Source: Clostridiales bacterium UBA4706
GTDB taxonomy: Bacteria; Bacillota; Clostridia; Oscillospirales; Oscillospiraceae
Assembly: GCA_002404605.1 (NCBI GenBank)
Contig: DHKA01000006.1
Coordinates: 499-16,837, forward strand
Length of the DNA: 16,339 nt
Direction of reading: 5' to 3'
This document shows positions 7,956 to 13,853 of this stretch, piece after piece (positions within the stretch are counted from its first letter, which is position 1; every line of letters starts with the position of its first letter). The translations under genes and the position numbers were made by a program. Under the pieces are notes generated by a model. That model searched no databases. It saw only the letters and a program-made list of their open reading frames with translations, and was not told the DNA's origin.

Positions 7956-8010
7956 GACGGAGCTTTTCTGCGCGCTGCGGCACCAATTCGACAAATTTAC
8001 AGTTTCTCCA

Positions 8011-8038
8011 TAGATTTTTCGGGGGATGATGCTATAAT
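8011..8038 (+). promoter_or_regulatory. Extended -10 promoter of the DUF4342 gene
   Basis: TATAAT at 8033-8038 is preceded by TG at 8030-8031, giving the extended -10 form TGnTATAAT. The -35 candidate TAGATT (8011-8016, 16-base spacer) is poor, as is usual for extended -10 promoters. The start point would be near 8045, giving a leader of about 46 bases. Confidence 0.65.
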
Positions 8039-8090
8039 GCGAAATACGGAAACAGCCAAACCGTGTTATTATCGGAAAGGAGCACATACA

Positions 8091-8519
8091 ATGAACGAAA
8101 ACAAAGTGCAGTCCATCGTGGAAAAGGTCAAGGCGCTCGTGCAGCGCGGCAACGTTTCCCGCATCGTCGTGCGGAAGGGGGAACGCATCCTGCTCAACAT
8201 CCCCGTGAACGTCGGCATCGTCGGCGGCGTTGTGGCCGTCGCCTCCGCCAAGTGGGTGCTGCTCGCAAGCATTCTCGCCACGGTCGGCTTCGGCTGCTGC
8301 GTCGAGGTCGTGAAGGAGGACGGCAACGTCGTCAACGTCATGAACGAAGAGGACGCCAAGCGCGTCCGTACCGCCGCGCAGAGCGCGGTCTCTTCCGTGA
8401 AGGACGCCGTGCATTTTGAAAAGGTCGTCGATCAGACGACCGAGGCCACCTGGACCATGCCGGAAGAGGAAAAGTCTGAGAAGCCCGAAGTGCACACCGA
8501 AGAGCACCACGAAGAATAA
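8091..8519 (+). CDS. DUF4342 domain membrane protein
   Basis: The 142-residue protein matches the DUF4342 pattern: a short N-terminal helical part (KVQSIVEKVKALVQRGNVSR, residues 5-24), a strand pair (RIVVRKGERILLNIPVN, 24-40), then one long Gly/Val/Ala-rich membrane segment (about 41-70) and a charged tail with a helix (about 86-115) and an acidic, His-containing end. The function of the family is unknown; members often look like small stress- or envelope-linked proteins with an N-terminal UBA-like helix. The ATG at 8091 has an AAAGGAG site at good spacing; an upstream in-frame ATG at 8037 lies within the -10 box and is rejected. It is a single-gene unit with its own promoter and terminator, divergent from MBOAT 1 and upstream of the regulator. 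No partner can be inferred. Confidence 0.85.
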   Translation: MNENKVQSIVEKVKALVQRGNVSRIVVRKGERILLNIPVNVGIVGGVVAVASAKWVLLASILATVGFGCCVEVVKEDGNVVNVMNEEDAKRVRTAAQSAVSSVKDAVHFEKVVDQTTEATWTMPEEEKSEKPEVHTEEHHEE

Positions 8520-8533
8520 TTCCGTCATACGCG

Positions 8534-8564
8534 AAAAAGCACTTGCATCGGCAAGTGCTTTTTT
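8534..8564 (+). terminator. Intrinsic terminator after the DUF4342 gene
   Basis: Arms of 13 bases (8534-8546 and 8551-8563) enclose a 4-base loop and end in six T residues (8559-8564). The A run at 8534-8538 could also make it work on the other strand. Confidence 0.85.
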
Positions 8565-8566
8565 CC

Positions 8567-8595
8567 TTGCATTTCCCTGAAAATTATGGTATAAC
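8567..8595 (+). promoter_or_regulatory. Promoter of the Crp/Fnr-family regulator
   Basis: TTGCAT (8567-8572), a 17-base spacer and TATAAC (8590-8595) give a good sigma-A-type promoter. The -10 box forms the outer left end of the large palindrome 8590-8641, so the initial transcribed region (start near 8602) is the palindrome itself. Confidence 0.7.
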
Positions 8596-8641
8596 ATTCC
8601 CGCGTGAGTTAGCAGTGTCTAACTCACGCGGGAATGTTATA
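8590..8641. repeat. Perfect 23-bp-arm palindrome in the regulator promoter/leader
   Basis: Bases 8590-8612 are the exact reverse complement of 8619-8641, with a 6-base centre (8613-8618). The left arm includes the -10 box; the right arm ends just before the ribosome site AAAGGA (8645-8650). The inner 16 bases form the GTTAG-N6-CTAAC element shared with the transporter operon. Transcripts starting near 8602 would begin with a roughly 12-bp GC-rich hairpin (8601-8612 with 8619-8630). Confidence 0.9.
8608..8623. promoter_or_regulatory. Putative operator GTTAG-N6-CTAAC (copy 1)
   Basis: GTTAGCAGTGTCTAAC lies 12 bases after the -10 box of the regulator gene, in the early transcribed region, a position that favours repression. 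It matches the copy at 13136-13151 in 14 of 16 bases, in the same orientation on the plus strand. The 5-6-5 layout equals that of Crp sites. Which protein binds is inference. Confidence 0.6.
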
Positions 8642-8657
8642 TTAAAAGGATACTCTC

Positions 8658-9356
8658 ATGTTCAGCACACTCAGCAAACAACAGGAAAAACTTTTGCAGA
8701 TCTCTCCCCTTTTTGACGGCCTGACGCCGGAGCAGATCCACCCGGTGCTGTACTGCCTCCAGGCCGAGGTGCGCCGCGCCGCGCCGCGGCAGATCATCAT
8801 TCAGCCGCAGGAACGCTCTTCGGGGCTGTTCATCGTTCTCTCCGGCGCGATCGAGCTGGTCCACACGGACGCCGGCGGCCGGAAAAGCACGATGAACATT
8901 CTCTATCCGGGAGACTGCCACTGCGAAAACATCGGGCTGCTGGACGCGCTCTCCGCGCAGGTGCAGGTCCTGGCACTGGACGAGGTCACCATGATAAAGC
9001 TGGACATCAACCGCATTTTTGCCCCCGACAGCTGTCAGTGTCCCTACAAGCTGGCCGTTGTGGAAAATCTGGTGCGGATCCTCTCCGCGGACAACGATTT
9101 TCTAAAGCTGAAGGCCACGCTGTTCAGCCAGAAGAGTCTGCGCAGCAAGCTGCTCATTTATCTCCGGCATCTCGCGCAGAAGCAGAAGACCGACACCGTG
9201 TATGTTCCCTTCAACCGCACGAAGTTGGCGGATTTTCTGGCCGCCGACCGCAGCGCTCTCTGCCGGGAGCTCGGTCGGATGCACACGGAAAAGCTCATCG
9301 CCGTCCGGGGCAACCGCATCCGCCTGACCCTCGGCAGCGAATCTCTTCTCCCCTGA
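8658..9356 (+). CDS. Crp/Fnr family transcriptional regulator with two CxC motifs
   Basis: The 232-residue protein has an N-terminal cyclic-nucleotide-binding-type beta-barrel (about 15-118; RSSGLFIVLSGAIELVH at 53-69), a dimerisation helix (about 130-150) and a C-terminal winged HTH (about 160-225). The recognition helix region is ADRSALCRELGR (196-207). Aligned with E. coli CRP, the Arg180 and Arg185 positions are kept (Arg198, Arg203) but Glu181 is Ser199, which predicts a DNA site other than TGTGA. The cAMP phosphate-binding Arg-Ser pair of CRP is not seen in the corresponding loop. Cysteines occur as CHC (87-89) and CQC (126-128), plus Cys33 and Cys202, suggesting a metal, Fe-S or thiol sensor. 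The ATG has an AAAGGA site 7 bases upstream. It is convergent with the iron-type transporter operon and its promoter carries the same operator-like site, so control of that operon and of itself is a reasonable hypothesis. Confidence 0.88.
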   Translation: MFSTLSKQQEKLLQISPLFDGLTPEQIHPVLYCLQAEVRRAAPRQIIIQPQERSSGLFIVLSGAIELVHTDAGGRKSTMNILYPGDCHCENIGLLDALSAQVQVLALDEVTMIKLDINRIFAPDSCQCPYKLAVVENLVRILSADNDFLKLKATLFSQKSLRSKLLIYLRHLAQKQKTDTVYVPFNRTKLADFLAADRSALCRELGRMHTEKLIAVRGNRIRLTLGSESLLP

Positions 9357-9362
9357 CATCTT

Positions 9363-9415
9363 AAAAAAACGCCCCGCGGGTACGGCAGCTCTCTGCCGTG
9401 TCCGCGGGGTTTTTC
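9363..9415. terminator. Bidirectional terminator between regulator and cupin gene
   Basis: The outer stem 9372-9379 pairs with 9402-9409 (8 bp of G and C); the inner stem 9382-9388 pairs with 9393-9399 over a 4-base loop. A T run (9410-9414) follows on the plus strand and seven A residues (9363-9369) give a T run on the minus strand, so it can end both convergent units. Confidence 0.85.
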
Positions 9416-9426
9416 CGTCCGTGGGA

Positions 9427-10068
9427 TCAGTTCCGGACGATCATGACCATCATTTTGAACCGGGTGACGGCGGCGACCTTGTGCATCGCGCCGGGGCGGA
9501 AAGAGAAGCTCTCGCCCTGATGCACCGTGTGCGGCACGCCCTCGTTGGTGATGACGCCCTCGCCCTCCAGACAAAGCATCATCGCGTCGCCGCCGGCGGC
9601 GTGCTCCGGCGTGGCGCAGCCAGCGTCAAAGCTCATAAGCGCCATTTTCATATGCGGATTGTTGACGATATCCGCGTTGACGATCTTTCCCTCCTCGTAG
9701 GGGAGCAGATCCTTCAGGGCAAATACTTCGTCCGTTTTGATAAGGTTCATACAAAATCCTTCCTTTGCTTCAATTTCAAGAAATACGCAGGGGGCCTGCG
9801 CCAGTACGCGAAACGGCGTCTTCTTCAGGATCAGCAGCGCGCTGCCTTCCGGCAGAATGCGGAGCGACGGCGTTTCGACGCGCATCTCGCCCGAGAGCGA
9901 CAGATAGAGATACGGATGCGGATAAAACTCCTCGCTGATATCGGTGCCGGCGGCAATCGAAAAGATCGCGGCATGCTCCTCCGGAGACATGAAGAGCGTC
10001 TCGGAGATCGTCATGCCCGCACGGGGCGCATGGGTCTCGGCGAAGGTGAAAACCTGTCCGCGCTTCAT
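9427..10068 (-). CDS. Two-domain cupin protein at the end of the transporter operon
   Basis: The 213-residue cytosolic protein has two cupin-like halves. The C-terminal half (about 138-212) has recognisable cupin motifs: PEHAAGGDAMMLCLEGEG (154-171) with His156 and acidic Glu168/Glu170, then GESFSFRPGAMHKV (185-198) with His196, so it may hold a metal. The N-terminal half (about 35-105; PHPYLYLSLSGEM at 50-62, LPEGSALLILKKTPFRV at 72-88) keeps the fold pattern but lacks the second motif's His, so it is probably not a metal site. The gene starts one base after the stop codon of the substrate-binding protein, which implies translational coupling and a linked function, perhaps processing or sensing of the imported chelate; that is inference. 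No enzyme activity can be assigned. A second reading is a small sugar or ligand-binding regulator lacking a DNA-binding domain. Confidence 0.82.
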   Translation of the reverse strand: MKRGQVFTFAETHAPRAGMTISETLFMSPEEHAAIFSIAAGTDISEEFYPHPYLYLSLSGEMRVETPSLRILPEGSALLILKKTPFRVLAQAPCVFLEIEAKEGFCMNLIKTDEVFALKDLLPYEEGKIVNADIVNNPHMKMALMSFDAGCATPEHAAGGDAMMLCLEGEGVITNEGVPHTVHQGESFSFRPGAMHKVAAVTRFKMMVMIVRN

Positions 10069-10069
10069 A

Positions 10070-11251
10070 TCAGTAGTGCCGGTAGGTCTGCGCCGGAGCC
10101 GTGAGGATGTTGGCGACGTCCTCGTCGGTCAGCTCCATGCCGTACCACTTCTGGTAATACTCCTTGACCATGGTGTCCATATCGATGTCCGTGAAGAGCT
10201 CGGGATAGGCCGTCTTCGCCGACCACCACATCGCAAGCGGCGTATCCGTGCACGGCGGCCACCAGCGGTGCATGCCGAAGGGATACTTGAAGACCTGCTC
10301 TTCCTTCACGGCCGTGATGCCGCTCCAGTCGTCCTCGCCCACCGTGTTGTTGTAAATGTCCGCCGGGGTCTTGTCCGAGAACGTCAGAATGAAGATCTTA
10401 TCGGGGTCCCACTCATAGATCTGCTCCATGTTGACGGAGGAATTGGTGGCGCGCGCGCCGAGGTTTTCCGCGCCGAGCAGATCCGTCCACCACGCCGCAA
10501 AGCTCTTCGCGCCCGCGATCACAAGACCGGAATCGCTGTAGGTGTTGATATAGAGATACTTTTCCACGCTCTCCGTGGGATTGGCTTCGATGCGGCTGCG
10601 GATCTCCGCCTCCACTTCCTCGCCGTAGGCAATGATGTCCTGCGCGCTCGAGGTCATCCGGAACGTCTGGGCATAGGTGTCCATCCAGGAGCGGAGCGTT
10701 TCGAGCGGGGAGGCGCTGCCGCCTTTATTCGGATGCGTGAGACCCACGGCGGGGATGCCCGCCTGACGGATCGGCTCGGCGTCCGATTCGTTGTGGTAGA
10801 ACACCACATCGGGGTCGAGCTTTACGAGCTCTTCCATATTCAGCTGGCCGCCAGCATAAAAATCGCTGGAAACACCCATGATCTCCGGGCAGTACTTAGC
10901 AAATACCGAGTATTCCACGCCGTTTTTCAGATCCGGCGTAACGCCCACGAGCTTGCTGATATCTCCCCCCATGAACACGGCGTAGACCGTAGCGGCGGGC
11001 AGCGGCCCGAGGATCACAACGCGGTCGATCTCGTCGGGCACTTCGGTCTCCTCGCCCTTGAAGTCCACCACGGTATGCGTGCCGGACGACGCCGGCTTCT
11101 CCGTCGGAGTCTCGGCAGCCGCTGGCTCTTCCGCCGGAGACTCGGTCACGGCAGGCTCATCGGTTGCCTCGGGCGCAGCGGGCTCTGAGCCGCAGGCCGC
11201 GAGCGACAGCACCATCAGCGCCGCCAGAAAAAGGGATAAAATGCGTTTCAT
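10070..11251 (-). CDS. ABC transporter substrate-binding lipoprotein, iron chelate (FecB/FhuD-like) type
   Basis: The 393-residue lipoprotein has a signal peptide with lipobox LAAC and Cys20, a Thr/Pro/Glu/Ala-rich linker (about 23-58), then a periplasmic-binding-type domain (cluster with FecB, FhuD, BtuF). Visible family features are IDRVVILGPLPAATVYAVF near residues 80-98, the NMEELVKLDPDVVFYHN region and a late DKIFIL strand. It captures a ligand outside the cell and hands it to the FecCD-type permease encoded two genes upstream. Iron-siderophore is the most common ligand of such systems, but haem or a corrinoid cannot be excluded. The true start is the ATG at 11251 with AGGAGG 6 bases upstream; the frame is open far upstream only because of GC-rich shadowing of the ATPase gene. 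It lies 50 bases after the ATPase and one base before the cupin gene. Confidence 0.9.
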   Translation of the reverse strand: MKRILSLFLAALMVLSLAACGSEPAAPEATDEPAVTESPAEEPAAAETPTEKPASSGTHTVVDFKGEETEVPDEIDRVVILGPLPAATVYAVFMGGDISKLVGVTPDLKNGVEYSVFAKYCPEIMGVSSDFYAGGQLNMEELVKLDPDVVFYHNESDAEPIRQAGIPAVGLTHPNKGGSASPLETLRSWMDTYAQTFRMTSSAQDIIAYGEEVEAEIRSRIEANPTESVEKYLYINTYSDSGLVIAGAKSFAAWWTDLLGAENLGARATNSSVNMEQIYEWDPDKIFILTFSDKTPADIYNNTVGEDDWSGITAVKEEQVFKYPFGMHRWWPPCTDTPLAMWWSAKTAYPELFTDIDMDTMVKEYYQKWYGMELTDEDVANILTAPAQTYRHY

Positions 11252-11301
11252 TGGATTCCTCCTGAAAAAATTTATTTTAAGTCCTTCGGACCAAAATACG
11301 T

Positions 11302-12096
11302 TTATGCATTGCACAGGGAAATGGCCGTGATAGCCTGATAGTCCATGCCGTCGTACTGCGCATCGACGATATCGACGTTGACCTTGAACACGCGCCCCAT
11401 GATCTCGCGCGTGATGACCTCCGAGGGCTCGCCGAAATCCGCCGTGCCCTCGCGCGAGAGGACGAGCGCCCGGTCGGAGATGCGCAGCGCGTGGCCGGGA
11501 TAATGCGTGTTGAAGATGCAGCACAGCCCCTCTTCGCGGGAAAGGCGGCGGATCGTTTCGAGAATGATGAGCTGGTTGCGGAAATCCAGATTGGATTCCG
11601 GCTCGTCCAGCACTAGGAGCTTCGGCTCGGCGCTCAGCGCGCGGGCGATCAGCACCATCTGCAGCTCGCCGCCGCTGATCTGGTTGCAGAGCTTGCGGCG
11701 CATATGCGCGATGCCAAGCTCCTCCATGGCACGTTCGCACCGCTCGCGGTCCGCCTTTTCCGGCGTTCCGAACGTACCGATGCGGCTGCTGCGCCCCAGC
11801 AGGATCATTTCCTCCACCGTAAAAGCGAAGGGGAAGGATTTTGCCTGCGGTACATACGCCATCTCCCGCCAGAGGCGGCCCGGTGCCATGTTCCGGATGT
11901 TCTCCCCGTCCAGAAAGCTCCCGCCGGACGTCCACGGCAGCATTCCCATCATGCTGCGCAGCAGCGTCGTCTTGCCGACGCCGTTCGGTCCCAGGACCGC
12001 CAGGACCTGGCGGCTCTCTACACAAAACGAGATATTTTTCAGTATGGGAACGGTCTTCTTGTAACCGAAGCAGCCGTTTCTCACTTCAAAGGTCAT
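11302..12096 (-). CDS. ABC transporter ATP-binding protein, iron chelate (FecE/FhuC-like) type
   Basis: The 264-residue ATPase has all nucleotide-binding motifs: Walker A GPNGVGKT (36-43), Q-loop Gln84, signature ISGGE (140-144) with Ile in place of the usual Leu, Walker B LLVLDEP (160-166), and the switch His198 in NTHYPGHA. It powers uptake through the permease encoded immediately upstream. The ATG at 12096 overlaps the permease stop codon as ATGA, and a GGGAGG site sits inside the end of the permease gene, so the two are translationally coupled. The longer open frame upstream overlaps the permease and has no family similarity. A short tail (about 238-264) follows the usual ATPase end. High confidence for the family; the imported ligand is inferred from the neighbours. 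Confidence 0.95.
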   Translation of the reverse strand: MTFEVRNGCFGYKKTVPILKNISFCVESRQVLAVLGPNGVGKTTLLRSMMGMLPWTSGGSFLDGENIRNMAPGRLWREMAYVPQAKSFPFAFTVEEMILLGRSSRIGTFGTPEKADRERCERAMEELGIAHMRRKLCNQISGGELQMVLIARALSAEPKLLVLDEPESNLDFRNQLIILETIRRLSREEGLCCIFNTHYPGHALRISDRALVLSREGTADFGEPSEVITREIMGRVFKVNVDIVDAQYDGMDYQAITAISLCNA

Positions 12097-13124
12097 CGCC
12101 AGCTCCCTCCCGTCTTTTTCAAAAGCGCAATGAAAATGGGCGCGCCGATGACCGCCGTAAGAATGGAGATCGGGATCTCCGATTCCGATGCGCTGCGGGC
12201 CACCGTATCGAGCAGGAGCATGAACGCCGCGCCGATGCTCGCGCTGGCGGGGATCACGCGCCGGTTGTCGCTGCCGAAGAGCATCCGGCAGGCGTGCGGA
12301 ACGACAAGCCCGACCCAGCCGACCTGTCCGCACATGGACACGCACGAGGCGATCACCGCCGTGGCCGCGACGATGATCAGCGCGCGGATCTTTTTGAGAT
12401 CCACGCCGAGAGAGCGCGCCTCATCGTCCGAGAGCGTCAGAACGTTGCACTTCCAGCGAAGCATGATCAGCACGAGCGTACCGGCGAGAATGACCGGCAT
12501 GCCCAGCCGCAGGCCCTTCCACGTTGTGCCGTTCAGACTGCCGAGCAGCCAGTAGGTGATCTCCGGCAGTTTGTCCTCGGAATCGGCCGTATACTTTATC
12601 AGGCTGACGAACGCCTGAAAGAGCGAATTTACCACCATGCCCGCGAGCACGAGCATGATGATGGAGGTCTCCCGGCGGTTCTTTCCGGCCTTGTAAGTGA
12701 TCAGCATGGCAACGACGCCGAACGCCATCGCCGTGAGCTGCACCGCCACGAGCCCGCCGTTGAGCATCAGCGCGAGCGCCGCGCCGAAGCATGCGCCGGA
12801 CGCTACGCCCAGCGTATCCGGGGATACCAGCGGATTCGAGAGCAGCGCCTGCATCCCGGCTCCGGCCACGGACAGCCCGCCGCCTACCAGCAGCCCGAGC
12901 AGCACGCGCGGCAGACGCACGCCGATGATGATGCGCTCCTGCGGATCGACCGACGCCGCCGCTACGTATCCGCGCTTCACCACGCGGAAAATGATCTCCA
13001 GCGCGTCGCCGAGATGCACGGCGTACCGCCCGACGGACAGGCTGACCGCCGCCGCAGCGAGCGGGACAAAAATGAGCAGTGCCACAAACGGTGTGGCGCG
13101 AAGTTTGCGGAGCAAGAGGTTCAT
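12093..13124 (-). CDS. FecCD-family ABC transporter permease (iron chelate or corrinoid)
   Basis: The 343-residue protein matches FecCD/BtuC permeases in length and motif content, with about ten membrane segments. The characteristic block RLPRVLLGLLVGGGLSVAGAGMQ (from about residue 69) is followed by NPLVSPDTLGVASGA; near the C-terminus the coupling region reads GQVGWVGLVVPHACRMLFG, typical for contact with the ATPase, and then a TVARS segment. It forms the membrane channel for the substrate delivered by the lipoprotein in this operon. It is the first gene; a ribosome site AAAGGAA precedes the ATG at 13124, and the operator-like GTTAG-N6-CTAAC ends 11 bases upstream of the start codon. There is a single permease gene, so the transporter would contain a homodimer. 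Confidence 0.95.
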   Translation of the reverse strand: MNLLLRKLRATPFVALLIFVPLAAAAVSLSVGRYAVHLGDALEIIFRVVKRGYVAAASVDPQERIIIGVRLPRVLLGLLVGGGLSVAGAGMQALLSNPLVSPDTLGVASGACFGAALALMLNGGLVAVQLTAMAFGVVAMLITYKAGKNRRETSIIMLVLAGMVVNSLFQAFVSLIKYTADSEDKLPEITYWLLGSLNGTTWKGLRLGMPVILAGTLVLIMLRWKCNVLTLSDDEARSLGVDLKKIRALIIVAATAVIASCVSMCGQVGWVGLVVPHACRMLFGSDNRRVIPASASIGAAFMLLLDTVARSASESEIPISILTAVIGAPIFIALLKKTGGSWR

Positions 13125-13135
13125 CGTTCCTTTCA

Positions 13136-13151
13136 GTTAGCAATGACTAAC
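13136..13151. promoter_or_regulatory. Putative operator GTTAG-N6-CTAAC (copy 2) at the transporter operon
   Basis: GTTAGCAATGACTAAC lies between a candidate -10 box and the ribosome site of the permease gene. The symmetry extends outward to 13131-13156 (tttc on the left, gaaa on the right) with one mismatch. It matches the site in the regulator promoter in 14 of 16 bases. Its position just after the -10 favours repression. Confidence 0.6.
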
Positions 13152-13160
13152 CGAAAGGAT

Positions 13161-13188
13161 AACATAAGGCTCCGGGTCTGTCTGTTGC
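13161..13188 (-). promoter_or_regulatory. Candidate promoter of the transporter operon
   Basis: On the minus strand TATGTT (13166-13161) could serve as -10, with GCAACA (13188-13183) 16 bases upstream as a weak -35. The assignment rests mainly on its position, 9 bases before the operator-like element, similar to the layout at the regulator gene. A perfect 8-base-arm inverted repeat (13168-13175 with 13188-13195) spans the spacer. Confidence 0.3.
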
Positions 13189-13234
13189 CGGAGCCACAGT
13201 CGTTTTATTTCCTTCGGCGCTCTTTTCTGCCGTT

Positions 13235-13280
13235 AAAAAAGCAAAGGCAGACGGTCTGCATCGTCTGCCTTTGCTTTTTT
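13235..13280 (-). terminator. Intrinsic terminator after the ECF S component - YwlG operon
   Basis: Perfect 19-base arms (13235-13253 and 13262-13280) enclose an 8-base loop. Six T residues follow on the minus strand (13240-13235); six T residues on the plus strand (13275-13280) would also allow action in the other direction. It ends the unit formed by the ECF S component and YwlG-like genes and insulates the transporter operon. Confidence 0.88.
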
Positions 13281-13298
13281 AATGTATGATCGTTCCGA

Positions 13299-13838
13299 TT
13301 ACAGCATGGTCTCGTCGTACACCGCTCTCGCGCCGCCGATGAATTTGGGGCGCGTGCGCGCCGCGACGACCATCGCCGCGCCGATCGTATGGTTTTCGAG
13401 CCGCACCGGTACGGCGACCTTTTTGAGATGCATCCCGATGAGCGTGAGGCCGATATCGAGCCCGGCGTCCGCCTTGATCTCCTCGAGCGCGACGGGTTCT
13501 TTGAGCGCGGCATACACCTGTGTGGCAAGCGAGCCGCCCGCTTTCGGCTGCGGAACAACGTTCACGATCTCCGCGCCCGGCACCGCCGCGCGCTCGGTGA
13601 TGATGGCGCGGTTCAAGTGCTCGCAGCACTGCACTGCGAGGAAAATCCCGCGGCTTCCCGTCACGTCGAGCAGCGCGCGGGCGATCTCCCCCGCCGTTTC
13701 AATGCTGGAGTTCGTGCCGATCTTCGATCCGACGACCTCGCTCGTGGAGCAGCCGACCACAAGGATGCTTCCCCGTTTCAGATGCGCCTTTTCGCATATC
13801 TCGGCAGCGGCCGCCGCCGTCTGTTCGTATATTGTCAT
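13299..13838 (-). CDS. YwlG-like protein (TIGR01440, UPF0340)
   Basis: The 179-residue cytosolic protein matches the UPF0340/TIGR01440 family, typified by B. subtilis YwlG, in length and in blocks such as LVVGCSTSEVVGSKIGTNSS (25-44), the CCEHLNRA stretch (110-117), PQPKAGGSLA (136-145) and a C-terminal IGAAMVVAARTRPKFIGGAR (150s-170s). The biochemical role of the family is not known to me; the fold has been compared with aminoglycoside-acetyltransferase-like folds, but no activity can be claimed. It begins 15 bases after the ECF S component stop with an AAAGGAGA ribosome site, and a strong terminator follows. The pairing with a vitamin-type transporter subunit is suggestive of a shared small-molecule pathway, by inference only. 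Confidence 0.88.
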   Translation of the reverse strand: MTIYEQTAAAAAEICEKAHLKRGSILVVGCSTSEVVGSKIGTNSSIETAGEIARALLDVTGSRGIFLAVQCCEHLNRAIITERAAVPGAEIVNVVPQPKAGGSLATQVYAALKEPVALEEIKADAGLDIGLTLIGMHLKKVAVPVRLENHTIGAAMVVAARTRPKFIGGARAVYDETML

Positions 13839-13853
13839 AACCGTTCTTCTCCT

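Noticed and set aside
7947..8597. A 216-codon minus-strand open frame across the DUF4342 gene
   Set aside because: It covers two promoters and a terminator and is antisense to a well-supported DUF4342 gene.
8590..8641. Palindrome considered as a transposon end, attachment site or intrinsic terminator
   Set aside because: There is no transposase, target duplication or T tract, and it sits exactly over a good promoter with an operator-like core.
11266..11300. Small hairpin (gtcc/ggac) between the ATPase and binding-protein genes, considered as an attenuator
   Set aside because: The stem is only about 5 bp and the downstream T-rich stretch is interrupted; the evidence is too weak to list as a feature.
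11252..12025. A 258-codon upstream extension of the substrate-binding protein
   Set aside because: This stretch overlaps the ATPase gene in another frame, and the lipoprotein signal with an AGGAGG site begins exactly at 11251.
11841..13289. A 482-codon plus-strand open frame across the ATPase, permease and terminator
   Set aside because: It runs antisense to confident genes and even through the terminator; its Arg/His/Gln-rich sequence is typical of shadow frames.
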